Position numbers and translations under genes: made by a program
Notes under the pieces: generated by a model
Databases searched by the model: none
What the model saw: the letters and a program-made list of their open reading frames with translations, nothing else
What the model was told of the DNA's origin: nothing
Assembly: GCA_009917445.1 (NCBI GenBank)
Contig: QZEE01000007.1
Coordinates: 62,001-126,000, forward strand
Direction: 5' to 3'
From: a bacterium D16-76
GTDB taxonomy: Bacteria > Bacillota > Clostridia > Oscillospirales > Acutalibacteraceae
DNA: 64,000 bases
Shown here: piece after piece, positions 1 through 8,798 of the stretch
How positions within the stretch are numbered: position 1 is the stretch's first letter
How the letters are laid out: every line of letters starts with the position of its first letter

Positions 1-31
1 CGTCTGCGGCAAGGCAAGGGAAAAATGGCCT

Positions 32-77
32 AAAAAGGCAGGGCTGCGGCTTTTTACAGACACAGCCCTGCCTTTTT
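32..77 (-). terminator. Probable terminator beyond the arginine operon
   Basis: A perfect 15-base inverted repeat (AAAAAGGCAGGGCTG at 32-46 against its complement at 63-77) has A and T runs on both flanks, so it could stop transcription in either direction. It lies about 230 bases past the argF stop and is the first strong terminator downstream of that gene. Confidence 0.75.
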
Positions 78-304
78 AAAATACTTGGATGCGCCGCCTT
101 TTTTCCAATTGACACCAAGACTTTGGGACTAGCGGTCTCACATCTCACTGGGGCGCAACGCCTCTTATAACCCCATGCTCCCCACGTACCCACAGGGCAC
201 CATCGGGAGCACACTAGGTACGTGCTGGCAACACGTAGCCGCGTGAACCCTTCACGCGGCGCTTGCTGCCACTACACAGGGCGTATCGCGCCCGTCCCCG
301 CGTC
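78..304. other. Gene-free stretch with three stem-loops after argF
   Basis: No coding sequence is apparent. Three compact inverted repeats lie directly downstream of argF: 219-237 (6-bp stem TACGTG), 238-260 (10-bp perfect stem GCCGCGTGAA with a 3-base loop) and 279-293 (5-bp stem GGGCG). They follow each other almost without spacing and would form a structured 3' end on the argF mRNA. No RNA family was recognised. Confidence 0.4.
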
Positions 305-1207
305 TCAGGCCATGGTTTTAACGAGGATGGCTTTTTGGGCGTGCAGGCGGTTTTCGGCTTCTTCAAAGATGTACTTGGCGTGGGCCTCAAACACTTCCGC
401 GCTGATTTCCTCCCCCCGATGGGCAGGCAGGCAGTGCTGCACCATGGCATCGGGCTTGGCCTGGGACATGAGCTTTTCGTCTACGCAGTAGCCCTTGAAA
501 GCCTCTTCCCGCTTCTGGCGCTCTTCCTCTTGGCCCATGGAAGTCCATACGTCGGTGATGACCACGTCGGCGTCTTTGGCAGCTGCCATGGGGTCATCGG
601 TGAGCTCAAAGCAACCATAGCCGGCTGCAAAGTCCAAAATCTCCTGGGGTGGCCGGTATCCCTCCGGGCACGCTACCGATACCGCCATGCCTACCTTCAG
701 TCCTCCCACGATCAGGGAATTCATCATGTTATTGCCGTCCCCAATGAAGCACAGCTTCAGTCCCTCCAGGGTGCCTTTAAACTCCCGCACGGTCATGAGA
801 TCTGCCAATACTTGGCAGGGGTGGCAGAAATCGGTTAGCCCGTTAATAACCGGTACGCTGCCATATTCGGCCAGCGCCTCCACTTCGTCCTGACCAAACG
901 TGCGTATCATAATACCGTCTACATACCGCGAAAGCACCCGGGCCGTGTCTTGCACCGGCTCCCCGCGGCCTATCTGGGAACCGTCTGAAGACAAGACTAC
1001 CGCGTAGCCGCCCAACTGGTTGATGCCTACCTCAAAAGACACCCGCGTCCGGGTGGAGGATTTCTCGAAAATCATCCCCAGGCATTTGCCATTTAGGCGG
1101 TGATGCTCTATGCCGTGCTTGGTTTCATATTTCAGCTGGTCGGCCAGGTTAAGTACCTCGATGATTTCCTCGCCGCTCATGTCCAGCAATTTCAATAAAT
1201 GCTTCAT
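305..1207 (-). CDS. argF: Ornithine carbamoyltransferase
   Basis: This cytosolic enzyme joins carbamoyl phosphate to ornithine to give citrulline, the sixth step of arginine synthesis. The carbamoyl-phosphate loop STRTR is visible near residue 51 of this form, the DxxTSMG motif lies in the C-terminal half, and the ornithine-binding HCLPAHRGEE is near the end. The 300-residue length is normal. I start it at the ATG at 1207, 8 bases after GGAAGGG, not at the upstream GTG. It is the last gene of the arginine operon, 36 bases after argD. An anabolic role fits the operon; nothing suggests the catabolic arginine deiminase pathway. Confidence 0.96.
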   Translation of the reverse strand: MKHLLKLLDMSGEEIIEVLNLADQLKYETKHGIEHHRLNGKCLGMIFEKSSTRTRVSFEVGINQLGGYAVVLSSDGSQIGRGEPVQDTARVLSRYVDGIMIRTFGQDEVEALAEYGSVPVINGLTDFCHPCQVLADLMTVREFKGTLEGLKLCFIGDGNNMMNSLIVGGLKVGMAVSVACPEGYRPPQEILDFAAGYGCFELTDDPMAAAKDADVVITDVWTSMGQEEERQKREEAFKGYCVDEKLMSQAKPDAMVQHCLPAHRGEEISAEVFEAHAKYIFEEAENRLHAQKAILVKTMA

Positions 1208-1243
1208 AAAAAACACCCTTCCTTGTTTTTAGATTTGCTGCCC

Positions 1244-2413
1244 TTAAAGCTCTGCCAGCACCCCGGCAAAGATGGCAAGCCCCTCGTCTATGTCCTCCCT
1301 GGTAATGGTGAGGGGCGGCAAAAGGCGTACTAGGTCTTTGGCTGTCAGCACCAGCAGGCCGCGCTGGGCGCATTTTACCAGCACGTCATGGGCGTCGCCC
1401 TTTTTCAACCGGATGCCCAGCATGAGGCCCCGGCCCCGCACGGCTTCTACCTGGGGCAGCTCCTGGAGCTTCTGGCAAAAATATTCGCCTTTTTCCTTCA
1501 CTTCTTCCAGAAAAGCCGGCTTGCTTACCCGCTCTACGACTACCCGGGCCCCGGCGCATACCACGGGGTTCCCCCCAAAGGTAGACCCCTGCTGCCCAGG
1601 CTTCAAAATATCCCGCAAAGGCTCCGCCACCATGCACGCCCCAATGGGCAGGCCGCCGCCCAAGCCTTTAGCTGTGGTCACCACGTCGGGGGTGATGCCC
1701 CATTGCTGGTAGCTGTAAAAATACCCGGTGCGGCCTACGCCGGTCTGTACCTCGTCCAGCATGAACAGCACGTCTTTTTCCTTGCAAAGCGCGTAAAGCT
1801 TTTGCAGATATGTCCCATCCATAGGCACTACTCCGCCTTCGCCCTGTACGCTTTCTACCATTACAGCGCAGATACTGCCATCCAATTTCTGTGCTACGGC
1901 CTCCAGGTCGTTCCCCGGTACATGAAGGAATCCCGGGTTCAGGGGCTGGAAGTCCTTGTGGAATACCTCCTGCCCGGTAGCTGCCAGCGTGGCAAGCGTC
2001 CGGCCGTGGAAAGAATCCGTAAGCGTTAGGATGGTGCTGGCCCCCCGCTTCTCCCCGTATTTCCGGGCGACTTTAAAAGCGCACTCATTGGCCTCGGCCC
2101 CCGAGTTGCAGAAAAACGCCTGTCCCATGCCCGCAGCTGTGCAAAGGGCCGCTGCCAAGGCCGTATCCTGGGGGGTGTAATAGTAGTTGCACAGGTGCTG
2201 GATCTCCCCTGCCTGCCCGGCCACGGCCGCTGCCCATTCCGGGTCCGCATAGCCCAAGGCGTTCACCCCTATGCCCGAGGTAAAATCCACATATTCCTTG
2301 CCATCCGCGTCCCAGGCCCGGGCGTTTTTGCCCTTTACCAAAGCCACGTCCACCCGTCCATAGGTGCGCAGGATATACTGCCCGTCCTGTTCCTTTATCT
2401 CTTGAAAAGTCAT
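1244..2413 (-). CDS. argD: Acetylornithine aminotransferase
   Basis: A class III PLP aminotransferase that converts N-acetylglutamate semialdehyde to N-acetylornithine with glutamate as donor. NSGAEANE is at residues 103-110, the PLP-contacting Asp in LDEVQTG is at about 220, and the Schiff-base lysine in TTAKGLGGG is at about 249. The reading frame extends upstream, but the ATG at 2413 preceded by GGGAGG gives the expected N-terminus and a 389-residue protein. The gene lies between argB and argF. The family can also act on succinyl-diaminopimelate, so a second role in lysine synthesis is possible but not shown here. Confidence 0.95.
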   Translation of the reverse strand: MTFQEIKEQDGQYILRTYGRVDVALVKGKNARAWDADGKEYVDFTSGIGVNALGYADPEWAAAVAGQAGEIQHLCNYYYTPQDTALAAALCTAAGMGQAFFCNSGAEANECAFKVARKYGEKRGASTILTLTDSFHGRTLATLAATGQEVFHKDFQPLNPGFLHVPGNDLEAVAQKLDGSICAVMVESVQGEGGVVPMDGTYLQKLYALCKEKDVLFMLDEVQTGVGRTGYFYSYQQWGITPDVVTTAKGLGGGLPIGACMVAEPLRDILKPGQQGSTFGGNPVVCAGARVVVERVSKPAFLEEVKEKGEYFCQKLQELPQVEAVRGRGLMLGIRLKKGDAHDVLVKCAQRGLLVLTAKDLVRLLPPLTITREDIDEGLAIFAGVLAEL

Positions 2414-2519
2414 ATCGTTCCCTCCCAAAATTTCATCATCGCCCCCATAAAAAACCTGGGAGCCCATTACCACTACGCAGGGCGCAAACGCTTTGCAAAG
2501 CAATCCCTTTTCACGCCGT

Positions 2520-3371
2520 TTAGTAGAACATGGTTCCTATGCCTTCGTCGGTGAATAGCTCGATCAAAATGGAGTGGGGGATGCGGCCATCGATAATGTG
2601 GGTACGGCCTACACCCCGGCGCACGGCGTCTACGCAGCAGTCGATTTTGGGTATCATGCCCCCGCTGATGATGCCCTCTTTTTTCAGCCGGCTCACATCG
2701 CTTACGTTTACCACGGGGATGATAGTGCCTTCATCGTCCTTGTCCCGCAGAAGGCCCCGTACATCGGTCATTAAAATCAGCTTCATGGCCCCCAGGTCTG
2801 CCGCAATGCGGGAAGCCGCTACATCGGCGTTGATGTTGTATACCTCCCCGTGGTACCCTGCCGCCACGGTAGACACCACCGGTACATAGCCATTCTTAGC
2901 CGCATCTTTGAGGATATCGGTGTTCACTTCCCGTATCTCCCCTACCAGCCCCAAATCCTCTTCCAGCTGGTAGGCTTTTAAAAGCGACCCGTCCAGCCCG
3001 CACAGGCCGATGGCCTTTCCCCCGGCCATCTCCAAAAGCTGCACCAAGTCCTTGTTGACTTTCCCGGCCAGCACCTGCTGCACGATGTCCATGGTCTCCT
3101 GGTCGGTGTACCGCAGGCCCTTGACAAACTTGCTTTCCTTGCCGATCTTCTTTAGCATGGTGTTGATTTCCGGCCCGCCGCCGTGGACCACCACCACGTT
3201 GATGCCCACCAGCTGCATCAACACAATGTCGCTCATTACGGCGCTTTTCAGCTCTTCATTGAGCATGGCGTTGCCGCCATATTTCACCACTACCGTCTCT
3301 CCGGCGTAGCGCTTGATGTAAGGCAGGGCCTGTACTAAGATTGCAGCCCGCTCGCTGTTGGTTATGTTCAA
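2520..3371 (-). CDS. argB: Acetylglutamate kinase
   Basis: Phosphorylates N-acetylglutamate with ATP, the second step of the acetylated ornithine pathway. The amino-acid-kinase fold shows KYGGNAM near the N-terminus, the glycine-rich VVHGGGPEI near residue 62, and a C-terminal GGMIPKID segment typical of ArgB. The start is a TTG at 3371, 8 bases after a GGGGGAA Shine-Dalgarno; no nearby ATG competes. In organisms with ArgJ this kinase is often the arginine-feedback point, but the N-terminal extension of hexameric arginine-sensitive forms cannot be judged by eye. Its neighbours are a small membrane protein upstream and argD downstream. Confidence 0.95.
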   Translation of the reverse strand: MNITNSERAAILVQALPYIKRYAGETVVVKYGGNAMLNEELKSAVMSDIVLMQLVGINVVVVHGGGPEINTMLKKIGKESKFVKGLRYTDQETMDIVQQVLAGKVNKDLVQLLEMAGGKAIGLCGLDGSLLKAYQLEEDLGLVGEIREVNTDILKDAAKNGYVPVVSTVAAGYHGEVYNINADVAASRIAADLGAMKLILMTDVRGLLRDKDDEGTIIPVVNVSDVSRLKKEGIISGGMIPKIDCCVDAVRRGVGRTHIIDGRIPHSILIELFTDEGIGTMFY

Positions 3372-3400
3372 TGGTCTTCCCCCTTCTTACGATTGCCCGG

Positions 3401-3760
3401 TCAGCCCGGGTCGTCTGCTTTGATGTGCCGGATATATTCCATCATAGAAAAGAACGCCGCCGCGTACATCACCACAAAAAACACCAGGACAAGCCCGCCG
3501 CCCAGCAGCCCAAAACCCAGCAGCAGCCGGGGCAGCTTTTGCACGCCTATCCGCTTAGCGGGCAGATAAACGAGTATGCCCACAAGCAGCAGCGCTGCCG
3601 TTACCACTATCAGCTCTACTTGGTTTAAAAGCCAGTTTAAAGACACAAGGGCCGCTATAAGGCATACCAGGAAATCCAGTGCCAGCAGTCCGCCCAGCAC
3701 CAGCGCCGCGCCCTGCCAAAAGCTTTTTACGCCGCACTTCCACTTCTCCGGGATTTTCAT
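3401..3760 (-). CDS. Small multi-spanning membrane protein in the arginine operon
   Basis: A 119-residue protein with about three hydrophobic segments (roughly residues 15-40, 48-65 and 75-105) and a charged C-terminal tail. The ATG at 3760 follows AAAGGAAAG, which makes it a better start than the TTG at 3775. It lies between argJ (upstream by transcription, stop at 3772) and argB, with no room for its own promoter, so it is almost certainly co-transcribed. I recognise no family. A role in arginine or ornithine transport is imaginable, but it is short for a transporter and nothing in the sequence supports that. Confidence 0.7.
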   Translation of the reverse strand: MKIPEKWKCGVKSFWQGAALVLGGLLALDFLVCLIAALVSLNWLLNQVELIVVTAALLLVGILVYLPAKRIGVQKLPRLLLGFGLLGGGLVLVFFVVMYAAAFFSMMEYIRHIKADDPG

Positions 3761-3771
3761 ACGCTTTCCTT

Positions 3772-4986
3772 TCAAGTGCGGTAATCGCCATTTATCTTTA
3801 CATAATCATAGGTCAGGTCGCAGCCATAGGCTTCGGCCGACTCCTGCCCCATGTGCAAATCCACCAAAATATCGACTTCCTGCTCTCCCAGCACCAGGGA
3901 TGCCAGCTCTTCGGAGAAATCAATGCCCCGGCCGTCCCGGCACACGTCTACCCGGCCCGCCGCAGACTGGAACGAAACGTCGATCTTATCCACGTCAATT
4001 TGCGCCCCGCTGTACCCTAAAGCACACAGCACTCGGCCCCAGTTGGCGTCTGCGCCGAACATAGCCGCCTTTGTCAAGTCTGAGGCAATTACGCTGCGTG
4101 CACAGGTGCGGGCTGTCTGTAAAGATTCTGCCCCTGCCACCTTGCACACCAGCAGCTTTGTGGCGCCTTCGCCGTCGCTGGCCAGCATTTTTGAAAGCCT
4201 GCGGGCCACATCTTCCAGCGCCGCTGCGAAGGCATTATAGTCCGCCCCCGGGCCGCTTATTTCTGGGTTCCCTGCCTCGCCGTTTGCCAGCACCGCAAAG
4301 GTATCGTTTGTAGAGGTGTCCCCATCCACCGTCACCATGTTAAAGGTGCTGTCTGCCGCGTCCTTTACCGCCTTTTTCAGCATGGCATGGGAGACCGCAC
4401 AGTCTGTAGTAATAAAGCACAGCATGGTCGCCATATTGGGGTGGATCATCCCGCTGCCCTTAGCCATGCCCCCTATCCGCACAGCCTTGCCGCCAATCTC
4501 CACTTCCACCGCCGCTTCCTTAGAAAAAGTATCCGTAGTCATAATGGCCTGGGCCGCCAGGGCCCCGCCTTCTTGAGTTAAAGAATCTGCCAAGCCCTGG
4601 GCCGCGCCCGCAATGGGCTCTAAGGGCAGCACCTGCCCGATTACCCCGGTAGAGGCCACCACTACATCCTTCGGGTCAATAGAAAGGGCTTTCCCGGCGA
4701 TTTCGCACATTTTCACAGCCTTTTCCACGCCGTCGGCATTGCAGGTGTTGGCGTTGCCAGAGTTGCAGATCACCGCCTGGGCCCTGCCGTCCGCAATGTT
4801 TTCCCGCGTCACCAGGATAGGCGCGCCTTTTACCAAATTGGTAGTGTACACCGCCGCCGCCGTGCAAGGCTTGTGGCTATAGACCATAGCCAAGTCTGCT
4901 TTTGTTTTATTTTTCCGTATGCCGCAATGCATGCCCCCGGCAATAAACCCCTGGGCCGCTGTTACGCCGCCTTGTATATATTCCAT
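3772..4986 (-). CDS. argJ: Bifunctional ornithine acetyltransferase / N-acetylglutamate synthase
   Basis: ArgJ moves the acetyl group from N-acetylornithine to glutamate and recycles it; bifunctional forms also use acetyl-CoA. The self-cleavage site is visible as MATML, with the nucleophilic threonine at about residue 187, and the preceding MAKGSGMIHPN block is diagnostic. The protein is 404 residues with an ATG at 4986 after AAAGGGGAA. No argA or argE is seen in the window, in keeping with the cyclic pathway. A hairpin repeat separates it from argC. Whether it is mono- or bifunctional cannot be told from sequence alone. Confidence 0.95.
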   Translation of the reverse strand: MEYIQGGVTAAQGFIAGGMHCGIRKNKTKADLAMVYSHKPCTAAAVYTTNLVKGAPILVTRENIADGRAQAVICNSGNANTCNADGVEKAVKMCEIAGKALSIDPKDVVVASTGVIGQVLPLEPIAGAAQGLADSLTQEGGALAAQAIMTTDTFSKEAAVEVEIGGKAVRIGGMAKGSGMIHPNMATMLCFITTDCAVSHAMLKKAVKDAADSTFNMVTVDGDTSTNDTFAVLANGEAGNPEISGPGADYNAFAAALEDVARRLSKMLASDGEGATKLLVCKVAGAESLQTARTCARSVIASDLTKAAMFGADANWGRVLCALGYSGAQIDVDKIDVSFQSAAGRVDVCRDGRGIDFSEELASLVLGEQEVDILVDLHMGQESAEAYGCDLTYDYVKINGDYRT

Positions 4987-5006
4987 GTCATTTTCCCCTT
5001 TCCTTT

Positions 5007-5090
5007 TGCGGGGCGCTGCCCCACACCCTGCCAGGGGGACTTTTTTCAGGAAAAAGTCTCCCTGGACCCTTCAAAAACCTTTCCTTTGCC
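5007..5090 (+). repeat. Dispersed hairpin repeat, copy A (argC-argJ gap)
   Basis: The unit has a small GGGGCGCTGCCCC palindrome (5010-5022), then ACACCC, then a long imperfect hairpin from 5031 to 5065 with a T-rich and A-rich loop, then a conserved tail resembling CCCTTCAAAAACC. The same module recurs elsewhere in the window, most closely at 48490 and 55153. It fills most of the argC-argJ gap inside the operon, ending just short of the argJ ribosome-binding site. Confidence 0.7.
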
Positions 5091-5099
5091 AGCGCCGGA

Positions 5100-6140
5100 T
5101 TAGAACGCCGGCGGCAGCAGCACCAGGCCCGCTGTTTCTTCTAGTCCGAAGCTCAGGTTCATGTTTTGTACGGCCTGCCCAGCCGCGCCCTTGACCATAT
5201 TGTCTATGGCTGAGATGGCAATAAGAGTCCCCGTGCGGCTGTCTACAAAAAGGGACACGTCACAGAAGTTTGTGTATCGGACATTTTTTACGTTGGCCAC
5301 CTGGCCCCTGGGCAGCAGCCGCACAAAGAATTCCCCGTCATAGCGGGCGTGATAGGCTTCCCAAAGCTGATCCGCTGTGACGTCTGGCTTCAATTTAGCG
5401 TAGCACGTGGCCAAAATCCCCCGGTTAATGGGCAGCAGGTGGGGTACAAAGGTTACCTTTACGTCCTCCCCGCTCAGCCTTGACAGGGTTTGTTCAATTT
5501 CCGGCGTATGCCGGTGGTTGGCCACTTTATAAGCCGTAAAGCTCTCGTTCAATTCCGGGTAGTGGTTGGACTGCACAGGCTTGCGCCCCGCCCCAGTCAC
5601 CCCGGACTTGCAGTCGCACACAAGCCCAGTCATTTCCATAAGCCCATTTTCGATAGCTGGGGCCAATGCCAGCGGCACAGCCGTGGTATAGCACCCTGGG
5701 TTGGCAATCAGCTTTTTCCCTTTGATCCCTTCCCGGAAAAGCTCCGGCAGCCCATATACAGCCTCCTTATGCAAGGCTTTGTCTGTATATTCGCCGCCGT
5801 ACCATTCTTTATAGGCGGCTTCATCTTCTAAGCGGAAGTCTGCCCCCATGTCGATAAAACACTTTCCCAGCTTATGGCACTGGGCTGCTAGATCCTGGGA
5901 CAAGCCATGGGGCAGCGCTGCAAACACTACGTCCGATTTTTCCACCACTTCTTCTTGGCCCCCGCATACCATGTCTTGTAGGCCGTAATAGGCCGGGTAG
6001 ACCTCGGACAATGCCATGCCCTCAAAGCTCACAGAACTGATAGCCGCCAACTCTGCCTCTGGGTGCCCAAACACCAGGCGGCATATTTCAGCCCCTGCAT
6101 ACCCTGTGGCCCCTACCACGCCAACCTTTATTTTGCTCAT
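5100..6140 (-). CDS. argC: N-acetyl-gamma-glutamyl-phosphate reductase
   Basis: NADPH-dependent reduction of N-acetylglutamyl phosphate to the semialdehyde, the third step of arginine synthesis. The dinucleotide-binding GATGYAGAE is at residues 10-18, and the catalytic cysteine is at 150 within the family signature NPGCYTTA. The length of 346 residues is standard for the ArgC type that is not fused to ArgB. The ATG at 6140 lies 20 bases past the argH stop and follows GGTGG. The gap to argJ is unusually wide for this operon (113 bases) because a hairpin repeat is inserted. Confidence 0.96.
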   Translation of the reverse strand: MSKIKVGVVGATGYAGAEICRLVFGHPEAELAAISSVSFEGMALSEVYPAYYGLQDMVCGGQEEVVEKSDVVFAALPHGLSQDLAAQCHKLGKCFIDMGADFRLEDEAAYKEWYGGEYTDKALHKEAVYGLPELFREGIKGKKLIANPGCYTTAVPLALAPAIENGLMEMTGLVCDCKSGVTGAGRKPVQSNHYPELNESFTAYKVANHRHTPEIEQTLSRLSGEDVKVTFVPHLLPINRGILATCYAKLKPDVTADQLWEAYHARYDGEFFVRLLPRGQVANVKNVRYTNFCDVSLFVDSRTGTLIAISAIDNMVKGAAGQAVQNMNLSFGLEETAGLVLLPPAF

Positions 6141-6160
6141 ACATTACCACCGTCCCATTT

Positions 6161-7555
6161 TTATAGGTTTTGCCGCTGCCCATCTTCCATCAGGGCCAGC
6201 ACCCGCTGTGCCTGTGCCTGTACATTTTCGGGGTTCGGGCCTCCTAAGACTTTGCGCCCTTCTACACACCGTTCTAAAGAGATGGCTCTATACACGCCCT
6301 CGTCAAAAGCGGCGCACACCCCCTGGTATTCTTCCAGGGGTAGAGTTTCCAATGTCAAATTTTTCTCAATGCACAAGGCCACTAACTCCCCGGTTATTTT
6401 ATATGCATCCCGGAAAGGCACCCCTTTTTCCGCCACTAAATAATCCGCGCAGTCTGTAGCGTTGATGAAGCCCCGAGCAGCGGCGTTGCGCATATTTTCT
6501 TCCAGCACGGTCATGGTTTCCAGCATGGGGATTAGCGGCGTCAGGCACAGTTTCAACGTATCTACTGCGTCGAACACGGCCTCTTTGTCCTCCTGCATGT
6601 CCTTGTTATAGGCCAGGGGCAGGCCCTTCATTATGGTAAGCAGGCCCATCAAATCGCCGAATACCCGGCCGCTTTTGCCCCTTATCAACTCCGCCAGGTC
6701 TGGGTTTTTCTTCTGGGGCATAATGCTTGACCCTGTAGAAAATGCATCGTCCAGCTCAAGAAACTTATACTCCCAAGAGCACCACAGCACAATTTCCTCG
6801 CACAGCCGCGACAAATGCACCATTGTCATAGACACCGCAAAGGCTATCTCGGCGCAGAAATCCCGGTCGGCCACCCCGTCCAGGCTGTTCTGGCTCATCT
6901 GCGAAAAGCCCAAAAGCTTTGCCGTCAACTCCCGGTCCAGCGGGTAGGTAGTCCCTGCCAGGGCGCCGCTGCCCAAAGGCATGACATCCATACGCTTTAG
7001 GGCATCGTCAAACCGGCCCAGGTCCCGCAGCAGCATTTCCGTATAGGCCATCAAGTGGTGCCCAAAGGTGATGGGCTGCGCCCGCTGCAAGTGGGTATAC
7101 CCAGGCATTACCGACCCTGCGTATTGCTGGGCCTTCCGGCACAGCACGGTAATCAGCTCTTTAATCTGGGATCTCAGCCCCCCACAATCCTCCCGCAGCG
7201 TCAGGCGCACGTCCAGCGCCACCTGGTCGTTGCGGCTGCGGGCCGTGTGCAGGCGCTTGCCAGCGTCCCCCAGCCTTTTTGTCAATTCGCCCTCTACAAA
7301 GGTGTGTATATCCTCTGCGTCCGGGTCAATAGCCAAAGCCCCACTGTCTAAATCCGCCAGTATGTCTTTAAGGCCCGCCTGTATTTTTTCGCTCTCGTTT
7401 TTATCGATGATCCCACATTCCCCCAGCATAGCGGCATGGGCTACGCTGCCCTCAATGTCCTGCCGGTACATCCGGCTGTCCACTGAAATGCTGGAATTGA
7501 AATCGTTTGTTTTCGGGTCGGCCTCCTTCTGAAAACGGCCTTTCCACAGCTTCAT
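6161..7555 (-). CDS. argH: Argininosuccinate lyase
   Basis: Cleaves argininosuccinate into arginine and fumarate, the last step of the pathway. The fumarase/aspartase superfamily signature GSSIMPQKKNPD is at residues 275-286, and the HTARSRNDQV block near residue 103 is specific to argininosuccinate lyases. The protein is 464 residues and starts at an ATG at 7555 after AAAGGAT. It lies 5 bases past the LamG-like gene, so argG and argH, usually adjacent, are here separated by two unrelated genes in the same transcript. Confidence 0.97.
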   Translation of the reverse strand: MKLWKGRFQKEADPKTNDFNSSISVDSRMYRQDIEGSVAHAAMLGECGIIDKNESEKIQAGLKDILADLDSGALAIDPDAEDIHTFVEGELTKRLGDAGKRLHTARSRNDQVALDVRLTLREDCGGLRSQIKELITVLCRKAQQYAGSVMPGYTHLQRAQPITFGHHLMAYTEMLLRDLGRFDDALKRMDVMPLGSGALAGTTYPLDRELTAKLLGFSQMSQNSLDGVADRDFCAEIAFAVSMTMVHLSRLCEEIVLWCSWEYKFLELDDAFSTGSSIMPQKKNPDLAELIRGKSGRVFGDLMGLLTIMKGLPLAYNKDMQEDKEAVFDAVDTLKLCLTPLIPMLETMTVLEENMRNAAARGFINATDCADYLVAEKGVPFRDAYKITGELVALCIEKNLTLETLPLEEYQGVCAAFDEGVYRAISLERCVEGRKVLGGPNPENVQAQAQRVLALMEDGQRQNL

Positions 7556-7560
7556 ACATT

Positions 7561-8178
7561 TTATCCTTTCTGCGTCACAATAAGGTCTTTAAAAAAGCCT
7601 TCTGTCCCCATGTCTACATAAAAGCCAACTGCACCCTGTGCATCTGTTCCATGTTTCATATCATCCACTGTCAGCACAAGCGTACCATTTACATAAAATT
7701 CACCCTGGCATCCGTTAACCACAGCCTTCAACTCAATCCACTGGTCTAATGCAATGCCATCTACCGGCGCTTCATATTTCTCTATACCCTTTTCCCGAAA
7801 ATAAGCAAAGGTATATGTGGGATAAGAGAAATATTGACAGCCATGCGCTTTTCGCACGGGATCATCGGTTTGGCTGTTGGTGGGACGCACGTAGAACGAC
7901 TCAAACTCCCCATCGTCCTCACTGGCACGGAACACAATACCAATAAATCCCCTAGCATGACTAGGCGCATCTGGAAGAAGGCGGCTGAGCATTTTCACTT
8001 GAATCTCACCATTATGGAACACAGGGCCTGCCAGCTTCGCATAAGTATTTTCATCGCCCTGCAGGATTTTTTCTGTCTTTACTACACGCAAAACCGTTTG
8101 GCCACAAGATTCTACCGCCTCTACAGATGTATGGACGGCTTGAAAATTTTCTTCCCGCATTTCAAACTTTCTTTCCAT
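7561..8178 (-). CDS. Concanavalin/LamG-like beta-sandwich protein
   Basis: A 205-residue cytosolic protein without signal peptide or membrane segment. The pattern of short strands, the motif GFIGIVFRASEDDGEFESFYVRP, and the C-terminal block with GEFYVNGTLVLTVDDM and AVGFYVDMGTEGFFKDL (each quoted only in part) fit a concanavalin A-like jelly-roll domain of the kind labelled DUF1080 or LamG, which often binds glycans. The ATG at 8178 follows AAAGGAG. It sits between the NUDIX gene and argH in the arginine transcript. The family call is mine from strand pattern only; substrate and link to arginine are unknown. Confidence 0.6.
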   Translation of the reverse strand: MERKFEMREENFQAVHTSVEAVESCGQTVLRVVKTEKILQGDENTYAKLAGPVFHNGEIQVKMLSRLLPDAPSHARGFIGIVFRASEDDGEFESFYVRPTNSQTDDPVRKAHGCQYFSYPTYTFAYFREKGIEKYEAPVDGIALDQWIELKAVVNGCQGEFYVNGTLVLTVDDMKHGTDAQGAVGFYVDMGTEGFFKDLIVTQKG

Positions 8179-8246
8179 AGCCCTATACTCCTTTACATGA
8201 ATGGCAACGGCACTGGGAGGACCCAGTGCTGCTGCCTGCCTTTTTG

Positions 8247-8786
8247 TTATGAAAAGTCTAGGGCCGTACTGCCAGGGTGGCCCACAAATTCCAAAAACTC
8301 TTTCTTATATCCTCCATGCAGGTGTTCAAGCACAGAAGGGGAAAGCTCTCCCCCGCGCCCCATTTCCACAAACTCCTCAAAGGTCACCCATTTGGCGCCG
8401 CAGGTCTCTCCCGTTTGAAAATGGATATCCTCCACAGGCACATTCAGGCGCACACCATAATTTTCCCCAAAGTACCGCCCGGACGCGGCGCTGCCTAAAT
8501 GCACCAGCTGCTCTTGGGAAACGGCAAGCCCTGTTTCCTCTAAAAGCTCCCGCACAATGGCCTGCTCGCAGCTTTCCCCTGCCTGCACATGGCCGGCGGT
8601 GTTCTCCCATTTTCCGGGGGCCCACCGCTTTTCCAGGCTCCTTTGGGTAAGCAGGATGCGGTTCTCTTTATCGGTGATCCACATCCCCACAGCCAGGATG
8701 TACTCCCCATCCTGCAAGGGCTCGCTTCTGTCTTTTACAATACCTGTGCGGTTGCCGTTTTTGTCGTAAATATCGATCCGCTCCAC
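8247..8786 (-). CDS. NUDIX hydrolase
   Basis: A 179-residue protein with a full Nudix box, GHVQAGESCEQ followed by AIVRELLEETGL, matching Gx5Ex7REUxEExGU. Such enzymes hydrolyse nucleoside diphosphates linked to another moiety; the ERIDIYDKNGNRTG start resembles the YfcD/isopentenyl-diphosphate-isomerase-like branch, whose substrates are mostly undefined. The start is a GTG at 8786 after AGGGGG, only 12 bases past the argG stop, so it is co-transcribed with the arginine genes. No sequence feature links it to arginine chemistry; it may be a passenger. Confidence 0.85.
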   Translation of the reverse strand: MERIDIYDKNGNRTGIVKDRSEPLQDGEYILAVGMWITDKENRILLTQRSLEKRWAPGKWENTAGHVQAGESCEQAIVRELLEETGLAVSQEQLVHLGSAASGRYFGENYGVRLNVPVEDIHFQTGETCGAKWVTFEEFVEMGRGGELSPSVLEHLHGGYKKEFLEFVGHPGSTALDFS

Positions 8787-8798
8787 GGGTATGCCCCC

